64,000 bases of DNA from Manis javanica (taxonomy: Eukaryota; Chordata; Mammalia; Pholidota; Manidae). Where the stretch lies: positions 90,010,001-90,074,000 of the forward strand of contig NC_133157.1 of NCBI RefSeq assembly GCF_040802235.1, in the 5' to 3' direction. Positions 1 to 12,900 of this stretch are shown here, one piece after another. The position numbers were made by a program, and so were the translations under genes. Positions within the stretch are counted from its first letter, which is position 1, and the number at the start of each line of letters is the position of its first letter. The notes below the pieces were generated by a model, which made no database searches, was not told the origin of the DNA, and was given only the letters and a program-made list of their open reading frames with translations.

Positions 1-730
1 TCCTATTGAACAAAATGCTCCCTTCTTATATCTTTCATTAACTAGCATGAGGCCTGTCTTCTGATAAAATCCAGATCAACTTTTTTCTCGTATTCTAAAG
101 AAGAACATTGATGTAGGACTGAAAAATGTAATTGTATGCTATTCACAAATAAGCCCACTTATGAGGAAACATACCAGTTAGTAGGCTTTTGGCCACAATA
201 AATAGCATATGGGACATAATGTGGCTTAAACAGTGGGGTTTATTAATAAATCTCATTTTTTGAGAACTCTGGAGGTAGGTAATTGCAGAGACAGTTAACA
301 CAGCAGCTTTGGAGCAGCTTCTGTCCTTGTGAATATGCATGCACAAGTATTACTTCCTTACTAAGTGTAGCTAAAAGGCAGGGAATGGAGGGAACTTTCT
401 TTGTATCCAGAACCTTTTATCCCATTAAGACACAGAAGAAGATTCCTCTTTTGTGTCAATGGCCAGGACTGGGTTACCTGCCACCTCTAAACTCACTGTT
501 AAGGTAAATGAGGTTATCATGATAAAGTAGGAGTTAAGCCAATCAATACTTATGGGGAACCAGGCATAATGTCTCTTACCCAGACAAAATTGGGATTCTA
601 CCCCCAAGAACAAGAGCAGAATGGCTGTTGGGTAGTCAGCTCACAGTCTTCCAAAATATCTTAATCCAAATTTGAAAATCAAGTACTATAGTTGATCTTT
701 TTTTTCTAGTAGATCCTATGACAAAGTATG
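1..730. other. Intergenic sequence, nothing recognised
   Basis: AT-rich sequence with no splice-flanked coding segment, RNA gene or repeat family that I can name. The short open frames have no family resemblance and no codon bias. Confidence 0.5.
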
Positions 731-2875
731 CTTTTATAAGATTTGAGATATACTTCATACACATAAAATTCACCCACTTAAAGTGTACAGTGGTTTTTAG
801 TGTATTCATAGCCATGCAAACATCACAGCTTAATTTAGAACACTTCCATCACCCTAAAAACAAACCCCATACATATTAGCATTGATTCCCCACTATCTCC
901 CTGCCTCAGCACTGGCAACCCCTACCTACTTTCTGTTTCTATGGATTTGTCAGTTCTGGACATTTCACATAAATGGAATCATATAATTTGTAATCATGTG
1001 TGACAGACTTCTTTCACTTAGCATAATGACTTGTAGGTTTGTTCATATTGGAGCATGTATCAGTACTTCATACTTTTTTATTGCCAAACAATATTCCATT
1101 TTAAATAAACCCACTTTTTAAAATCCATTCATCAGTAGATGGCCATTTGCTTTGCTATCATTTTTTGTCCATTATGAACAATCCTGGCATAAGCATTTGT
1201 ATGCAAGTTTTGGCATGAACATATGTTTTCAATTCCCTTGGGTAAGTACTTAGGCATAGAATTGCTGAGTCACATGGGAAGTCTATGTTTAGTATTTTAA
1301 GGGATTGCCAAACTATTTTCCAAAGCAGCTGTACCATTTACATTCCCACTAGCAATGAATGTGAGTTCCAGTATTTATGAACACATATTTATGGATACTT
1401 GTTATTGCCATCTTTTTTATTTTAGCCATCACAGTGGGTGTAAACAGGTATCTAATTGAGGTTTGATTAATTCCCTTATAACTAATGATACTGAGCATCT
1501 TTTCAAGTACTTGTTGGCCTTTTGTATATTTTCTCTGAATAAATGTCCATTCAATTCTTTGTCCACTTTTAAATTGTTTATGTCCTTTTGTTGTTAATTT
1601 ATAAGCATTCCTTATGTATTCTCATATAAATCCTTTGAAAATATTTTCTCCCATTCTGTAGGTTGTCTTTTCACCTTCTTGACAGTGTTCATTGAAGCAC
1701 AAAACATTTTAGTTTTGATATAGTCTAATTTATCTACTCTTTCTTTTATTGCTATGATTTTCATTTGTATATTTGAAAACATTGCCTAATCCAAGGTCAC
1801 AAAGATATACTTCTGTATTTTCTTTTAGGAGTTTTATAGTTTTAGCTCTTACATTTAGGCCTACAATTAATTTTGAGTTAATTTTTGTGTGTGATGAGAG
1901 GTATGAGTTCAACTTTATTGTTTCACATGTGAATATCCAGTTGTATCAGATCCATTTACTGAATAGGCTATCCTGTCCCCATTGAATTGTCTTGGAATAA
2001 AAATTGGCCATAAATGTAAGGTTTTCTTTCTGGTTTTCCTCAGTTCTATTCTATTGATTCTTATGATTCTTATGCCAGTCCCACGGTGTCTTGATTATCG
2101 TAGATTTTTTTGTAAGCTTTCAAACTGGAAAGTGTATATTCCCCAATGTTTTTTTTTTTTCAAAATTGTTTGTCTATTCTGGATCCCTTGCATTTCTGTA
2201 TAAGTTTTATGATCGGTTTGTCAATTTCTGAAAAAAATCTACCTGGGATTTTGGTAGGGATTGCATTGAATCTAGCAATCAGTTTCAGAAGTGTCACCAT
2301 CTTAACTGTATTGTCTTTTGATTCACAAGTATAGGATGTCTTCCATTATTTCGACCTTTTAAAATTCTTTCAAAAGAGAGCTTTTTGTAGCTTTCAGAGC
2401 CTAAGTTTTACACCTCTTTTGTTAAATGGATTCCCAACTATTCTATTTTTCATGTATTGTAAACAATTTCTTCTTTATTTTTGGATTGTTTTTTGCTAGT
2501 GTACAAAAATGCGATTGATTTTTTATATGTTGATTCTGCATCTTGACATTCTGCTGAACTTATTAGTTCGAATTGTTTTTCAGTGGCTTCTTTTGGATTT
2601 TGTGTATGTAAGATCAGGTCATCTGGAAATAAAAGTTGTTTTACTTCTTTATTTCCAATCTAGATGCCTTTGTTTTTCTTGCCTAAATGCTCTGGCTAGA
2701 ACTTCTAATACAATGGAATAGAAATGGTGAGGATGGACTTCTTAGGGGGAAAGCTTTCAGTTTGTCTCCATTAAATATGATGCGAGTTGTGGGTTTTAGT
2801 AGGTTCTCTTTTTATATGGTGGAAATTCTTTTGTATTCCCTCCTAGTCTGCTGCCAAAGTCCTGTTTAACAACTT
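731..2875 (-). repeat. Old L1 (L1M-type) 3' portion, antisense
   Basis: Read on the minus strand this is the 3' half of an ancient L1: 3' UTR-like sequence near 735-850, then decayed ORF2 C-terminal and reverse-transcriptase-region sequence out to about 2.87 kb. On the plus strand it shows the usual antisense L1 signatures, for example AATATTCCATTTTA near 1090 and GGGATTGCATTGAATCT near 2257. Many stops and indels break every frame. It is far more diverged than the young L1s elsewhere in the window. The subfamily was not determined. Confidence 0.8.
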
Positions 2876-3769
2876 TGTAAAGTAGAATCAGTTTCCATTT
2901 TCCAAAATTTCCCTTCTCCCCTCACCTTTCTCCCAGTTTTCATTTACTTGTTAAATTTTTATTGGGCCTATATTTAATAATAGAGTAGTTTTAAGAAATT
3001 ACTCAAGAATTTAATTGTCAGGTAGGGGATTCTCTCTCCCCACCCTTTGCAGGTGCTAGAATTGCTCTCTCTTTTCCCCTTCTTTCTCAGCATGAGTTAC
3101 TAATAATTTATACTTACTGTAAAACTAAGTCATTGCCTGAGGGGGACTGCATTTCAAACTTTTCTCTAATTGATGTGTGAAAGACATTTTGTGGTTAAGG
3201 AACTTCAGGCTTCCTTAATAATCACTGAGGCTGCCACCAACTCCCATTGAGGAAAACAAACTGATAGTTGATATGAATCATCTTGAGCAAAATGGTAACA
3301 GAAAAGCTCCTTCAGAGTGGTATAGAGTAATTTTAATATTAAGTTCGGTTTCCTGTCTGTTTATGTTGGCTAGTTTTGGGGATCAACCTCTTGAGCTCTG
3401 AGTTTGGGTGACATTCAGCCTGTTAATAAATAAACAGTGGTATGGGTGAGGTAGGCAGACCAGCTCTGCTGCCTTGGAGAGGTGCTTTACTTCCTTACAT
3501 CCAACCTTCTCTCAGAAAGGATTTCATGCCACTTAAATCAAGTGATGAGGAAATCGGGACTCTGGGAAAGTGAGGGCCAGAAAGACAGATGCACCACATC
3601 TGTTTGGGACATGTGGACTCCCTGCCTGGGCTCATGGGAAACCCTAGCGACTCCTGGAGGGAGATGCTACTGCGTACTAGCCAGGGAATGTGGCAGTGGG
3701 GGTATCCCCTCTTCACATGTCGCTGTTGAGGTGAGGCTGACTTGCATCTCCTTGTATAGTGACAGCAGC
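2876..3769. other. Intergenic sequence, nothing recognised
   Basis: Pyrimidine-rich stretch near 2900-3080 followed by mixed sequence. The 118-codon open frame beginning at 3482 has no recognisable domain and no flanking splice signals, so it is not called. Confidence 0.4.
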
Positions 3770-3960
3770 TGCTCTCTCAAGTCCCACAAGTTAAGCACGT
3801 GCCTGCTCCCAAGCCCTGAGAGGGAAGTTGTGAAGTAGAAGATGTACTCCTCCAACTTGGTGACTCCTGCCCTTCCCCAGGCATCTGTCTGTCTCTTAGG
3901 GTACAGAACATGCCCAGCACATGGTAGATAATAAATACTTGTTGAGTGAATGGATGGGTA
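3770..3960 (+). repeat. L2/MIR-type LINE or SINE 3' end
   Basis: The segment near 3905-3955 (CCCAGCACATGGTAGATAA followed by AATACTTGTTGAGTGAATGG) is the common 3' terminus of ancient L2/MIR elements. The upstream boundary is uncertain. Confidence 0.45.
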
Positions 3961-4329
3961 ATTATAAACAAAAAGGTACATGAAAGGTACATAGCTAAAT
4001 TTTCCAGTGACAATTTAAAGCAAGTAATTAAAGCAATCTTTCTAGAAAATCCTGGATATACAGTAGTGGGAAAAAGAAATCATAGACACAACCTCATGAT
4101 ATACAGATGCTGGTGTGTAGACATTAAATAAAGAACAACACAAATATATGATTACAGACCTGGAATGGGTCAGCTCTCTGAGAAGAAAATCTCAGTGTAC
4201 ATTGACCAGGTTTTGGTCAAGGGGAGATGGATGAAAGTGAAAGAAACCACTTCCAGACTTGCCCCTTGAAAACATCCCTTGGTATCCTCCAGCCCTGTCT
4301 GGTCCTGGTGTACCTACCTTGTAGCTACG

Positions 4330-4770
4330 TGTGTATTAAGGGTTGAATTATGTCCCCCTAAAAGCTATGCAGAAGTCCTAACCTCTGGTACCTACAAATG
4401 TGGCCTCATTTGGAAATAGGGTTTTTCCAGATGTAATAAGGTTAGGATTAAGGTCATTAGGGTGGGCCCTGATCCAGTATGGCTAGTGTCCTTTTAAGAA
4501 GAGGGAAATCTAGACACAGACACTCAAAGAGGGAAAAAGACCACATGGAGCTGAAGGCAGAGATGGAGATCCTGCTGCTGTAAATCAAGGAACACCTGAG
4601 ACTACCAGAAGCTGGAAAAGCAGAAGAGGATCCTTCTGTAGAGGCTAAGGAAGGTGTACAGTCTTGCAGACACAGTCTGGTGGCCTCTAGAACTGTGAGA
4701 TGACACACATGTGCAGTCCAAGCCTTCCAGTTTGTGGTACTTTGTTAGCATAGCCACGGACAATGAACAG
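4330..4770 (+). repeat. MaLR-like solitary LTR, decayed
   Basis: The order of motifs is typical of mammalian-apparent LTR retrotransposon LTRs: GTTGAATTATGTCCCCCTAA at the start, GTGGCCTCATTTGGAAATAG, GTCATTAGGGTGGGCCCTGA, a TCCTTTTAAGAAGAGG segment, and near the end AGAACTGTGAGA and CCAGTTTGTGGTACTTTGTT. About 440 bp fits a solitary LTR. The exact family (MLT/MST or similar) was not resolved. Confidence 0.5.
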
Positions 4771-4984
4771 TATGCTGCACAGAGCAGTTTCTGGATAGAG
4801 GAGCAGCCTGGCTGGCCTCAGGCTTTTGTGAATGGGAAATAAGCTTTTACTGTGGGAAACCAAGGAGATTTAAGAGCTTAGTTGTTATTGCAGCACTCCC
4901 AAGCTTGCCCTGATGAGTATAGCATCTCAGCACATTCATAAATAGACCCCAACCTACCTTTGCAGCACCAACTGCCATTCACCC

Positions 4985-5310
4985 TATTCTCCTGTGATAT
5001 GGGAAACATACTTTCTGTTTCGAATGTTCTTCATTCTCTTTTTTATCAGGAGAAATCATATCCTGTTTAAAGTCCAGCTGAAACATCACTTTCTTCGAGA
5101 AGCCTTGTCAGTGCCCTTGTTCTTGCTGCATTTTGCCTGCACTTCCACCAAAGGTAATAGTCACTCATTGTACCACGTTAGGGTTTGGTGTGTGTGTCTA
5201 TAATGTGCTAGAAAGTGAGCTCCTTGAGGCCAAGGAGAGCATCATGAAGGTTTATATCCCTCATTTCTAGCATAACGTTTAATTCCTGGTACAGGATTTA
5301 AGGCATGAGT
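4985..5310 (+). repeat. L2 LINE 3' fragment
   Basis: Sense-orientation L2 signature: a decayed C-terminal coding segment (GCTGAAACATCACTTTCTTC, GAGAAGCCTTGTCAGTGCCC), then GTGAGCTCCTTGAGGCCAAG and a final TTCCTGGTACAGG stretch. It lies about 220 bp after the MaLR-like LTR. Confidence 0.6.
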
Positions 5311-5514
5311 AAAATTCACTCCAAGAGGAATTTATACTTCTCCCAGCTCTGGGAAGGTCACAGGGGCCCTGCTGGTGGAGGCCAGAGATCTGCTTTTGTC
5401 ATTGGCCAGCAGTAGTGCCCAAGCTATGTTGTGGCCTCCCTGGGGATGGCAATTCACTGCAATGGGCAGTCTGGCCTTTGTGAACACTGTATGCAGGAAG
5501 GCCTGGGGGTCTCT

Positions 5515-6345
5515 GAGGTCTTAAAAATTGTGACATAATTGACATAACACATTGTGTAAGTTTAAGGTGGACATGTTGACCTGATACATAATTTGATAAT
5601 CATATTGCAATAGGATACCCACCATTGTGTTAGTTAATCATGTCCCATAATTAGTGTTTCTTTTTCATGGCATGTTGTTGCTTTTTCTAAGGTACTAGCC
5701 AGGCAACAGATCAAGAGCTCAGATAGGACTCTTCTCTTATTTCTAAAAATTTTTTGAAGCACTAAACATATTCAGAAAAATACTGATAAAAACACAAACC
5801 AATGTACCTGTGATTCAGAATTAACAGATGCTCACATTGTTGATTCTACTTGATATTTTTTTTAAGTAAGAGATGAGTCATTATGGATAATGTTGAAATT
5901 ATCAATCGTTCCTCTCCACAATTCTCCTAGCTGTCCTGCATCCTTGCCCCACTCTTATAAATTTGGTGTGTGTTCTTTCAGATCATATTTTTGTATTTTA
6001 CATACGTAGGATGTACATATAAACACATAGTTTTACTTTGTGTTTAAAAATTTTTTAATGGTGTAAAACCATCTGTGCCTTCCTAAAATTTACTTTTAAA
6101 AAAAACCCTTAACATTGTTATGTTTGAGACCTATATACATTGATGTATGTAAATTTAGTCTAATCATTGCAACTGCTGTAAAGTATTGTATCCTTGGAAT
6201 GTATCGCAACTTATTTATCCATTGTTCTACTGATGAACATTTTAGGTTGTTTTGCTTTGACTGTCACTGCCACTGTGCACACCCTCCAACATGTCCCCTG
6301 TGCAGTGCTGGCATATTTCTGTAAGGTGTACACCTAGATGCTGAC
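5515..6345 (-). repeat. Old L1M 3' UTR/ORF2 fragments, antisense
   Basis: About 5525-5670 resembles an L1M 3' UTR read antisense (TTGTGTAAGTTTAAGGTGGA, then the run around a GATAATCATATTGCAA core). About 5745-6340 resembles an antisense L1/HAL1 3' segment containing ATTTATCCATTGTTCTACTG. They may be two separate insertions or one broken one. Confidence 0.5.
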
Positions 6346-6511
6346 TTTCTGGGTGATTTCATGTGTCCATCTTCAGGGTTCAGTAGATGGAGCCTTCGTT
6401 TCTCCAGCAGCTGAGCTCACAGCTCTCCGCTGAAAATAACTGCTCTCCCCAAGTGAGCCTCTCCTCCTGGAGGCAGCCTGGATCCCATGGTGGGAGGACA
6501 GAGGGGTACAA

Positions 6512-6523
6512 AGGTCTGACTCT
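6512..6523. repeat. Target-site duplication, left copy
   Basis: AGGTCTGACTCT, repeated exactly at 6652-6663 on the other side of a tiny L1 insertion. Confidence 0.85.
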
Positions 6524-6651
6524 GGATTTTTTTTGGATTAAAGTATCATTGATATAAAATCTTATAAAGGTTTCAACATTCACCCATATTATCAAGTACT
6601 CACCTCCCCCACTGCAGTCACTGTCCATCAGCGTAGTAAGATGCCACAGAG
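6524..6651 (-). mobile_element. Young L1, extreme 5' truncation (3' UTR only)
   Basis: A 128-bp insertion made only of the young L1 3' UTR, read on the minus strand. The poly-A tail appears as a T run at 6528-6534. The body matches the 3' UTR of the larger L1s here (TCACTGTCCATCAGCGTAGT). A perfect 12-bp duplication flanks it, so it is a genuine target-primed insertion. Confidence 0.88.
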
Positions 6652-6663
6652 AGGTCTGACTCT
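6652..6663. repeat. Target-site duplication, right copy
   Basis: AGGTCTGACTCT, the partner of 6512-6523. Confidence 0.85.
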
Positions 6664-7276
6664 TTTTTCAAGTTCAGATGACCCTGAATTGTCAGCATGG
6701 CCCCAGAGCTCTGTGGCGTCGGCCCAGTTTCTGCTAAAATCCGCACCACCGGCTAGCTCTTCCCACTGCCCAGTCCTGTTTACTCACACCTTATAGCCAT
6801 TGTTCCCCAGGCACCTCCAGTCAACTCTGCACAAGCCAAGCTCCATACTGGCATCTGCTTCTGGGGAACTGTCCTGTGGCTCTTGGGAATGGCGCTGTTT
6901 TCCAAGCATCTGTGCTGGTTTGCCTGCACTCCAACACCTCCTTTTTCCCCATACCTGTGCCAACACTTGGCATTGTTAAACTTCATTTTTTCCCCAAAAT
7001 AAAAACTTGTGGCTTTTTATGTAGTGGGAGGTCTTAAATGGCTTCCTTGACTATCAGCTGAGTAAGTTGGGTATTAGAAAAAAACTATAGGGCCACTGTG
7101 GCAACATTCCTTCTTGATGGCTAAGGAAGAAGTAGTTTCCATTTAGAAATTTCTTCCTAGCATTTCTTTGAAAACTTATGTTTTTCCAATCCTAAGGATA
7201 ATTATGAATTCTGAGGATAAAATCAGACAAGAAGTTGGGAAAATGGCAAAAACAATGATAATTCTTATTTGAGAAT
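6664..7276. other. Intergenic sequence, nothing recognised
   Basis: Unique-looking sequence between two truncated L1s. No coding or RNA signal seen. Confidence 0.4.
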
Positions 7277-7287
7277 TAAAGCATACC

Positions 7288-7622
7288 TTTTTAAAAATTA
7301 AAGTATCATTTATATACAATCTTATGAAGGTTTCACATGAGCAACATTATGGTTTCAACATTTACTCATATTATCAAGTTCCCCCCACCCCCATTACAGT
7401 CACTGTCCATCAGCATAGTAAGATGCTGTAGAGTCACTACTTGTATTCCCCCAGCTCTACTGCCTTCCCCATGACCTTACTGTACTGTGAGTGCTAATTA
7501 CAATGCCCTTTAATCCCCTTGTCCCTCTCTACCCATCACCCTCCCTAGCCCTTTCCCTTTGGTAACTGCTAGTTCCTTTTTGGAGTCTGTGGGTCTGCTG
7601 CTGTTTTGTTCCTTCAGTTTTG
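7288..7622 (-). mobile_element. Young L1, 5'-truncated (3' UTR only)
   Basis: About 335 bp of young-type L1 3' UTR in minus orientation, ending near the ORF2 stop region (CTGCTGCTGTTTTGTTCCTT at about 7598). Flanks TAAAGCATACC (7277-7287) and TAAAGCGTAAC (7623-7633) match at 9 of 11 positions and look like a decayed target-site duplication. It is more diverged than its neighbours. Confidence 0.75.
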
Positions 7623-7633
7623 TAAAGCGTAAC

Positions 7634-8125
7634 ATTCATTAACAAGGAGGCAAGACTGGTCACGAGTCCACTGACGTCTTGAAAGCAAGAGCAGGAAACA
7701 ATATGAAGCTGAGCCAGTGGATCAGGTTGACATTCTGGAAACTAGGACAACAGCACTCAGGAGAGATGCAGCAACAACCTACTCAGTCAGTCTCACACAA
7801 ATAGCTGCTGTGTGTGTGTATGTGTTCATGGCCCATTTCCTGCTAACGGTGAATTATTTTTGCAGAAAAGGAAGTATTAGTAATTTCATTTGCATAGTGC
7901 ACTTTATACAGATGCTTTGAGTGGGGTTACAAAAACAGTAAGTTTGGAAGCAAAATATACACTTAAACAGCAATTTTGACATGTGAGTGCAGTGCTGTTA
8001 ACTTTGCTGGGAGATCTGAATGTTACATTATACAAATTCCATCCTATGGTATTTGGATTTTCTAGTGTTTGAATATTTGTGGTAGGTTACAGTTCTTTGT
8101 AAAACAGACAATATTTTCATTGGAT
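7634..8125. other. Intergenic sequence, nothing recognised
   Basis: Mixed sequence with a short TG-rich run near 7808-7825. No gene or named repeat supported. Confidence 0.4.
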
Positions 8126-8139
8126 AAAAAAGGAAATCA
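8126..8139. repeat. Target-site duplication of composite A, left copy
   Basis: AAAAAAGGAAATCA, an exact 14-bp match to 15803-15816. The complementary strand reads TTTTTT/A at the inferred nick, which fits the L1 endonuclease preference for TTTT/A. Confidence 0.92.
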
Positions 8140-8938
8140 GAGGTGGAGGCAAGATGGCAGCATAAGTAGGAGAGTGGGAATCTCCTCCCAAAAACATACA
8201 TATTTTTGAAAATACAACAAATACAACTAATCCTAAAAGAGAGACCAGAAGACACAGGACAACAGCCAGACTACATCCACACGTGTGACAGCCCAGCGCC
8301 TGGTGAAAGGGGTAAGATACAAGCCCCGGTCCGGGGGGACCCGAGCGCCCCTCACCCAGCTCCCAGCAGGAGGAGAGGAGTCGGAGTGGGGAGGGAGAGG
8401 GAGCCCAGGACTGCTAAACACCCAGCCCTAGCCATCCGCACCAGAGCGCAGACACAGTGCATGCGTGGAGGGCTAGAAACTAGGGAAAAAGGGCAGCAAG
8501 ACCTCTGAGCGGGTCCCGAAGCTGATGCCCCTGTGACAAAGAAAAGCGAGTGCTTTTTGAAAGTCTTAAAGGGACAGGACGCCACAGCTGGATGGAAACA
8601 ACCAAGGTCACAGTCCAGAAGCTGGAAATTCCAGGGAAACCTGGGCGCACTAACCCCCTGGGCGACAGCTCTGAGACCCCCTCATGGAGATAAACAGCCA
8701 AACAGCCCCCAGTCCATTACCCCTCCAGGGCCCTGCCACAGCAGAGAAGCAGCCTGAGGCTGGCCACACCCTCAGCAAGGGAGGTTCCTCCATACCCGCC
8801 CGGCAAGACACAAAGACCCAGCCTACATGCAATTGCCCAACACAAGCCACTAGGGGCCGCAGTTGTCCCAGTAAAGAAAGGCCAGTAGCAAGAGGAAAGT
8901 TTGGCCCTCCCAGCTGACAGTCAATAGCACCTGTCAAC
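8140..8938 (+). promoter_or_regulatory. L1 5' UTR / internal promoter of composite A
   Basis: About 800 bp between the left duplication and ORF1, GC-rich with several CpGs in 8320-8520. A YY1-type site, CAAGATGGC, lies at 8150-8158, that is +11 to +19 of the element. Human L1 has a YY1 site at nearly the same place, where it sets the transcription start. The start near the edge argues that this insertion is not 5'-truncated. Confidence 0.75.
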
Positions 8939-9795
8939 ATGAAAAGGCAAAAAAATTTGATCCAGACAAGACTAACCCAGACAGCTTTGGCATGTGCTAC
9001 ATCTTCCGCTGAGAAGGAACCTGGGGAGATAGATTTAACCAGTCTTCCTGAAAAAGAATTCAAAACAAAAGTCATAACCATACTGATGGACTTGCAGAGA
9101 AATATGCAAGAACTAAGGAAGGAGAATACAGAAATAAAACAAGCTCTGGAAGGACTTCAAAACAGAATGGACGAGATGCAAGAGACCATTAATGGACTAG
9201 AAAACAGAGGACAGGAACGCACAGAGGCTGATGCAGAGAGAGATAAAAGGAACTCCAGGAATGAAAGAATTCTAAGAGAGTGGAGTGACCAATCGAAACG
9301 GAACAATATCCGCATTATAGCGGTACCAGAAGAAGAGAGAGAAAAAGGGATAGAAAGTGTCTTTAAAGAAATAATTGCTAAAAACTTCCCCAAACTAGGG
9401 GAGGAAATGGCCTCTCAGACCACAGAGGTACACAGAGCTCCCATGACAAGGGATCCAAGGAGGGCAACACCAAGACACATAATAATTAAAATGGCAAAGA
9501 TCAAAGACAAGGACAAAGTATTAAAGGCAGCCAGAGAGAAAAAAAGGTCACCTACAAAGGAAAACCCATCAGGCTATCATCAGACTTCTCAACAGAAACC
9601 CTACAGGCCAGAAGAGAATGGCATGATATACTTAATGCAATGAAACAGAAGGGCATCGAACCAAGACTACTGTATCCAGCATGATTATCATTTAAATATG
9701 AAGGAGGGATTAAACAATTCCCAGACAAGCAAAAGTTGAGGGACTTTGCCTCCCACAAACCACCTCTACAGGGTATCTTAGAGGGACTGCTCTAG
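8939..9795 (+). pseudogene. L1 ORF1 (RNA-binding chaperone), frameshifted
   Basis: ORF1 protein of L1 is a trimeric coiled-coil RNA-binding protein that packages L1 RNA. Codons 1-200 or so are open from the ATG at 8939. A coiled-coil region with repeated E/K/L heptads (LQRNMQELRKENTEIKQAL) is followed by the RRM-like part (RNNIRIIAVPEEE). The frame shifts in the A-rich run near 9540-9550. The rest of the C-terminal domain continues in another frame to a TAG at 9793-9795, with an extra TGA at 9682-9684 inside it. The start was chosen as the first ATG after the 5' UTR, just upstream of the coiled coil. Confidence 0.88.
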
Positions 9796-9990
9796 ATGGG
9801 AGCACTCCTAAAAAGAACACAGAATAAAACACCCAACATATGAAGAAGGGAGGAGGAGCAATAAGAAGGGAGAGAAATAAAGAATCATCAGACCATGTTT
9901 ATAATAGCACAACAAGTGAGTTAAGTTATACAGTAAGATAGTAAAGAAGCTAACCCTGAACCTTTGGTAACCACAAACTTAAAGCCTTCA

Positions 9991-12900
9991 ATGGCAATAA
10001 GTACATACCTTTCAATAATCAACCTAAATATAAATGGACTGAATGCACCAATCAAAAGACACAGAGTAATAGAATGGATAAAAAAGCAAGACCCATCCAA
10101 ATGCTGCTTACAAGAGACTCACCTCAAACCCAAAGACATGCACAGACTTAAAGTCAAGGGATGGAAAAATATATTTCATGCAAACAACAGAGAGAAAAAA
10201 GCAGGTGTTGCGATACTAGTATCAGACAAAACAGACTTCAAAATAAAGAAAGTAACAAAAGACAAAGGACATTACATAATTATAAAGGGCTCAGTCCAAC
10301 AAGAGGATATAACCATTATAACTATATATGCACCCAATACAGGAGCACTAACATACCTGAAACAAATACTAACGGAACTAAAGGAGGAAATAGAATGCGA
10401 TGCATTCATTCTGGGAGACTTCAACACACCACTCACTCCAAAGGAGAGATCCACCAGACAGAAAATAAGTAAGGACACAGAGGCACTGAACAACACACTA
10501 GAACAGATGGACCTAATAGACAGACATCTACAGAACTCTACATCCAAAAGCAACAGGATACACATTCTTCTCAAGCACACATGGAACATTCTCCAGAATA
10601 GACCACATACTAGGCCACAAAAAGAGCCTCAGTAAATTCCAAAATATTGAAATCCTACCAACCAACTTTTAAGACCACAAAGGCATAAAACTAGAAATAA
10701 ACTGTACAAAGAAAGCAAAAAGGCTCACAAATACATGGAGGCTTAACAACACGCTCCTAAACAATCAATGGATCAGTGACCAAATCAAAACAGAGACCCA
10801 GCAATATATGGAAACAAACGGCAACAACAACACAAAGCCCCAATTTCTGTGGGATACAGCGAAAGCAGTCTAAAGAGGAGAGTGTATAGCAATCCAGGCA
10901 TATGTAAAGAAGGAAGAACAATCCCAAATGAATGGTCTAATGTCACAATTATCGAAATTGGAAAAAGAAGAACAAATGAGGCATAAGGTCAGCAGAAGGA
11001 GGGACATAATAAAGATCAGATAAGAAATAAATAAAATTGAGAAGAATAAAACAATAGCAAAAATCAATGAAACCAAGAGCTGGTTCTTTAAGAAAATAAA
11101 CAAAATAGATAAGCCTCTAGCCAGACTTATCAAGAGGAAAAGAGAGTCAACATGAATCAACAGAATCAGAAAGGAGAATGGAAAAATTCACGGACCACAC
11201 AGAAATACAAAGAATTATTAGACAGTACTATGAAAACCTATATGCTAACAAGCTGGGAAACCTAGGAGAAATGGACAACTTCCTAGGAAAATGCAACCTT
11301 CCAAGACTGACCCAGAAAGAAACAGAAAATCTAAACAGACCAATTACCAGCAATGAAATTGAAGCAGTAATCAAAAAACTACCAAAGAACAAAATCCCCG
11401 GGCCAGATGGATTTACCTCGGAATTTTATCAGACATATAGGGAAGACAAAACACCCATTCTCCTTAAAGTTTTCCAAAAAATAGAAGAGGAGGGAATACT
11501 CCCAAACTCATTCTATGAAGCCAACATTACCCTAATACCAAAACCAGGCAAAGACCCCACCAAAAAAGAAAACTACAGACCAATATCCCTGATGAATGTA
11601 GATGCAAAAATACTCAAGAAAATATTAGCAAACTGAATTCAAAAATACATCAAAAGGATCGTACACCATGATCAAGTGGGATTCATCCCAGGGATGCAAG
11701 GATGGTACAACATTCGAAAATCCATCAACATCATCCACCACATCAACAAAAAGAAAAACATAAACCACACGATCATCTCCATAGATGCTGAAAAAGCATT
11801 TGGCAAAATTCAGCATCCATGCATGATAAAAACTCTCAGCAAAATAGGAATAGAGGGCAAGTACCTCAACATAATAAAGGCTATATATCATAAACCCACA
11901 GCCAACATTATACTGAACAGCAAGAAGCTGAAAGCTTTTTCTCTGAGTTCAGGAACTAGACAGGGATGCCCACTCTCCCCACTGTTATTTAACATAATAC
12001 TGGAGGTCCTAGCCACGGCAATCAGACAAAACAAAGAAATACAAGAAATCCAGATTGGTAAAGAAGAAGTTAAACTGTCACTATTTGCAGATGACATGAT
12101 ATTTTACATAAAGAACCCTAAAGACTCCATTCCAAAACTACTAGAAGTGATATCGGAATACAGCAAAGTTGCAGGATACAAAATTAACACACAGAAATCT
12201 GTAGCTTTCCTATACACTAACAATAAACCAATAGAAAGAGAAACCAGGAAAACAATTCCATTCACCATTGCATCAAAAAGAATAAAATACCTAGGAATAA
12301 ACCTAAACAAAGAAGTGAAAGACCTATACTCTGAAAACTACAAGTCACTCTTAAGAGAAATTAAAGGGGACACTAACAAATGGAAACTCATCCCATGCTC
12401 TTGCCTGTAAGAATTAATATCGTCAAAATGGCCATCCTGCCCAAAGCAATATACAGATTTGATGCAAGCCCCATCAAATTACCAGCAACATTCTTCAATG
12501 AATTGGAACAAATAATTCAAAAATTCATATGGAAACACCAAAGACCCCAAATAGCCAAAGCAATCCTGAGAAAGAAGAATAAAGTAGGGGGGATCTCACT
12601 CCCCAACTTCAATCTCTACTATAAAGCCATAGTAATCAAGACAATTTGGTACTGGCACAAGAACAGAGCCACAGTCCAGTGGAACAGACTAGAGACTCCA
12701 GACATTAACCCAAACATATATGGGCAATTAATATGTGAGAAAGGAGCCATGGACATACAATGGCAAAATGACAGTCTCTTTAATAGATGGTGCTGGCAAA
12801 ACTGGACAGCTACATGTAGGAGAATGAAGCTGGACCATTGTCTAACCCCATATACAAAGGTAAATTCAAAATGGATCAAAGACCTGAATGTAAGTCATGA

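Noticed and set aside
8650-9081. 143-codon antisense frame in the 5' UTR of composite A, reminiscent of the position of primate L1 ORF0
   Set aside because: ORF0 is described in primates only. This frame has no homology I can see and is not kept in copy B.
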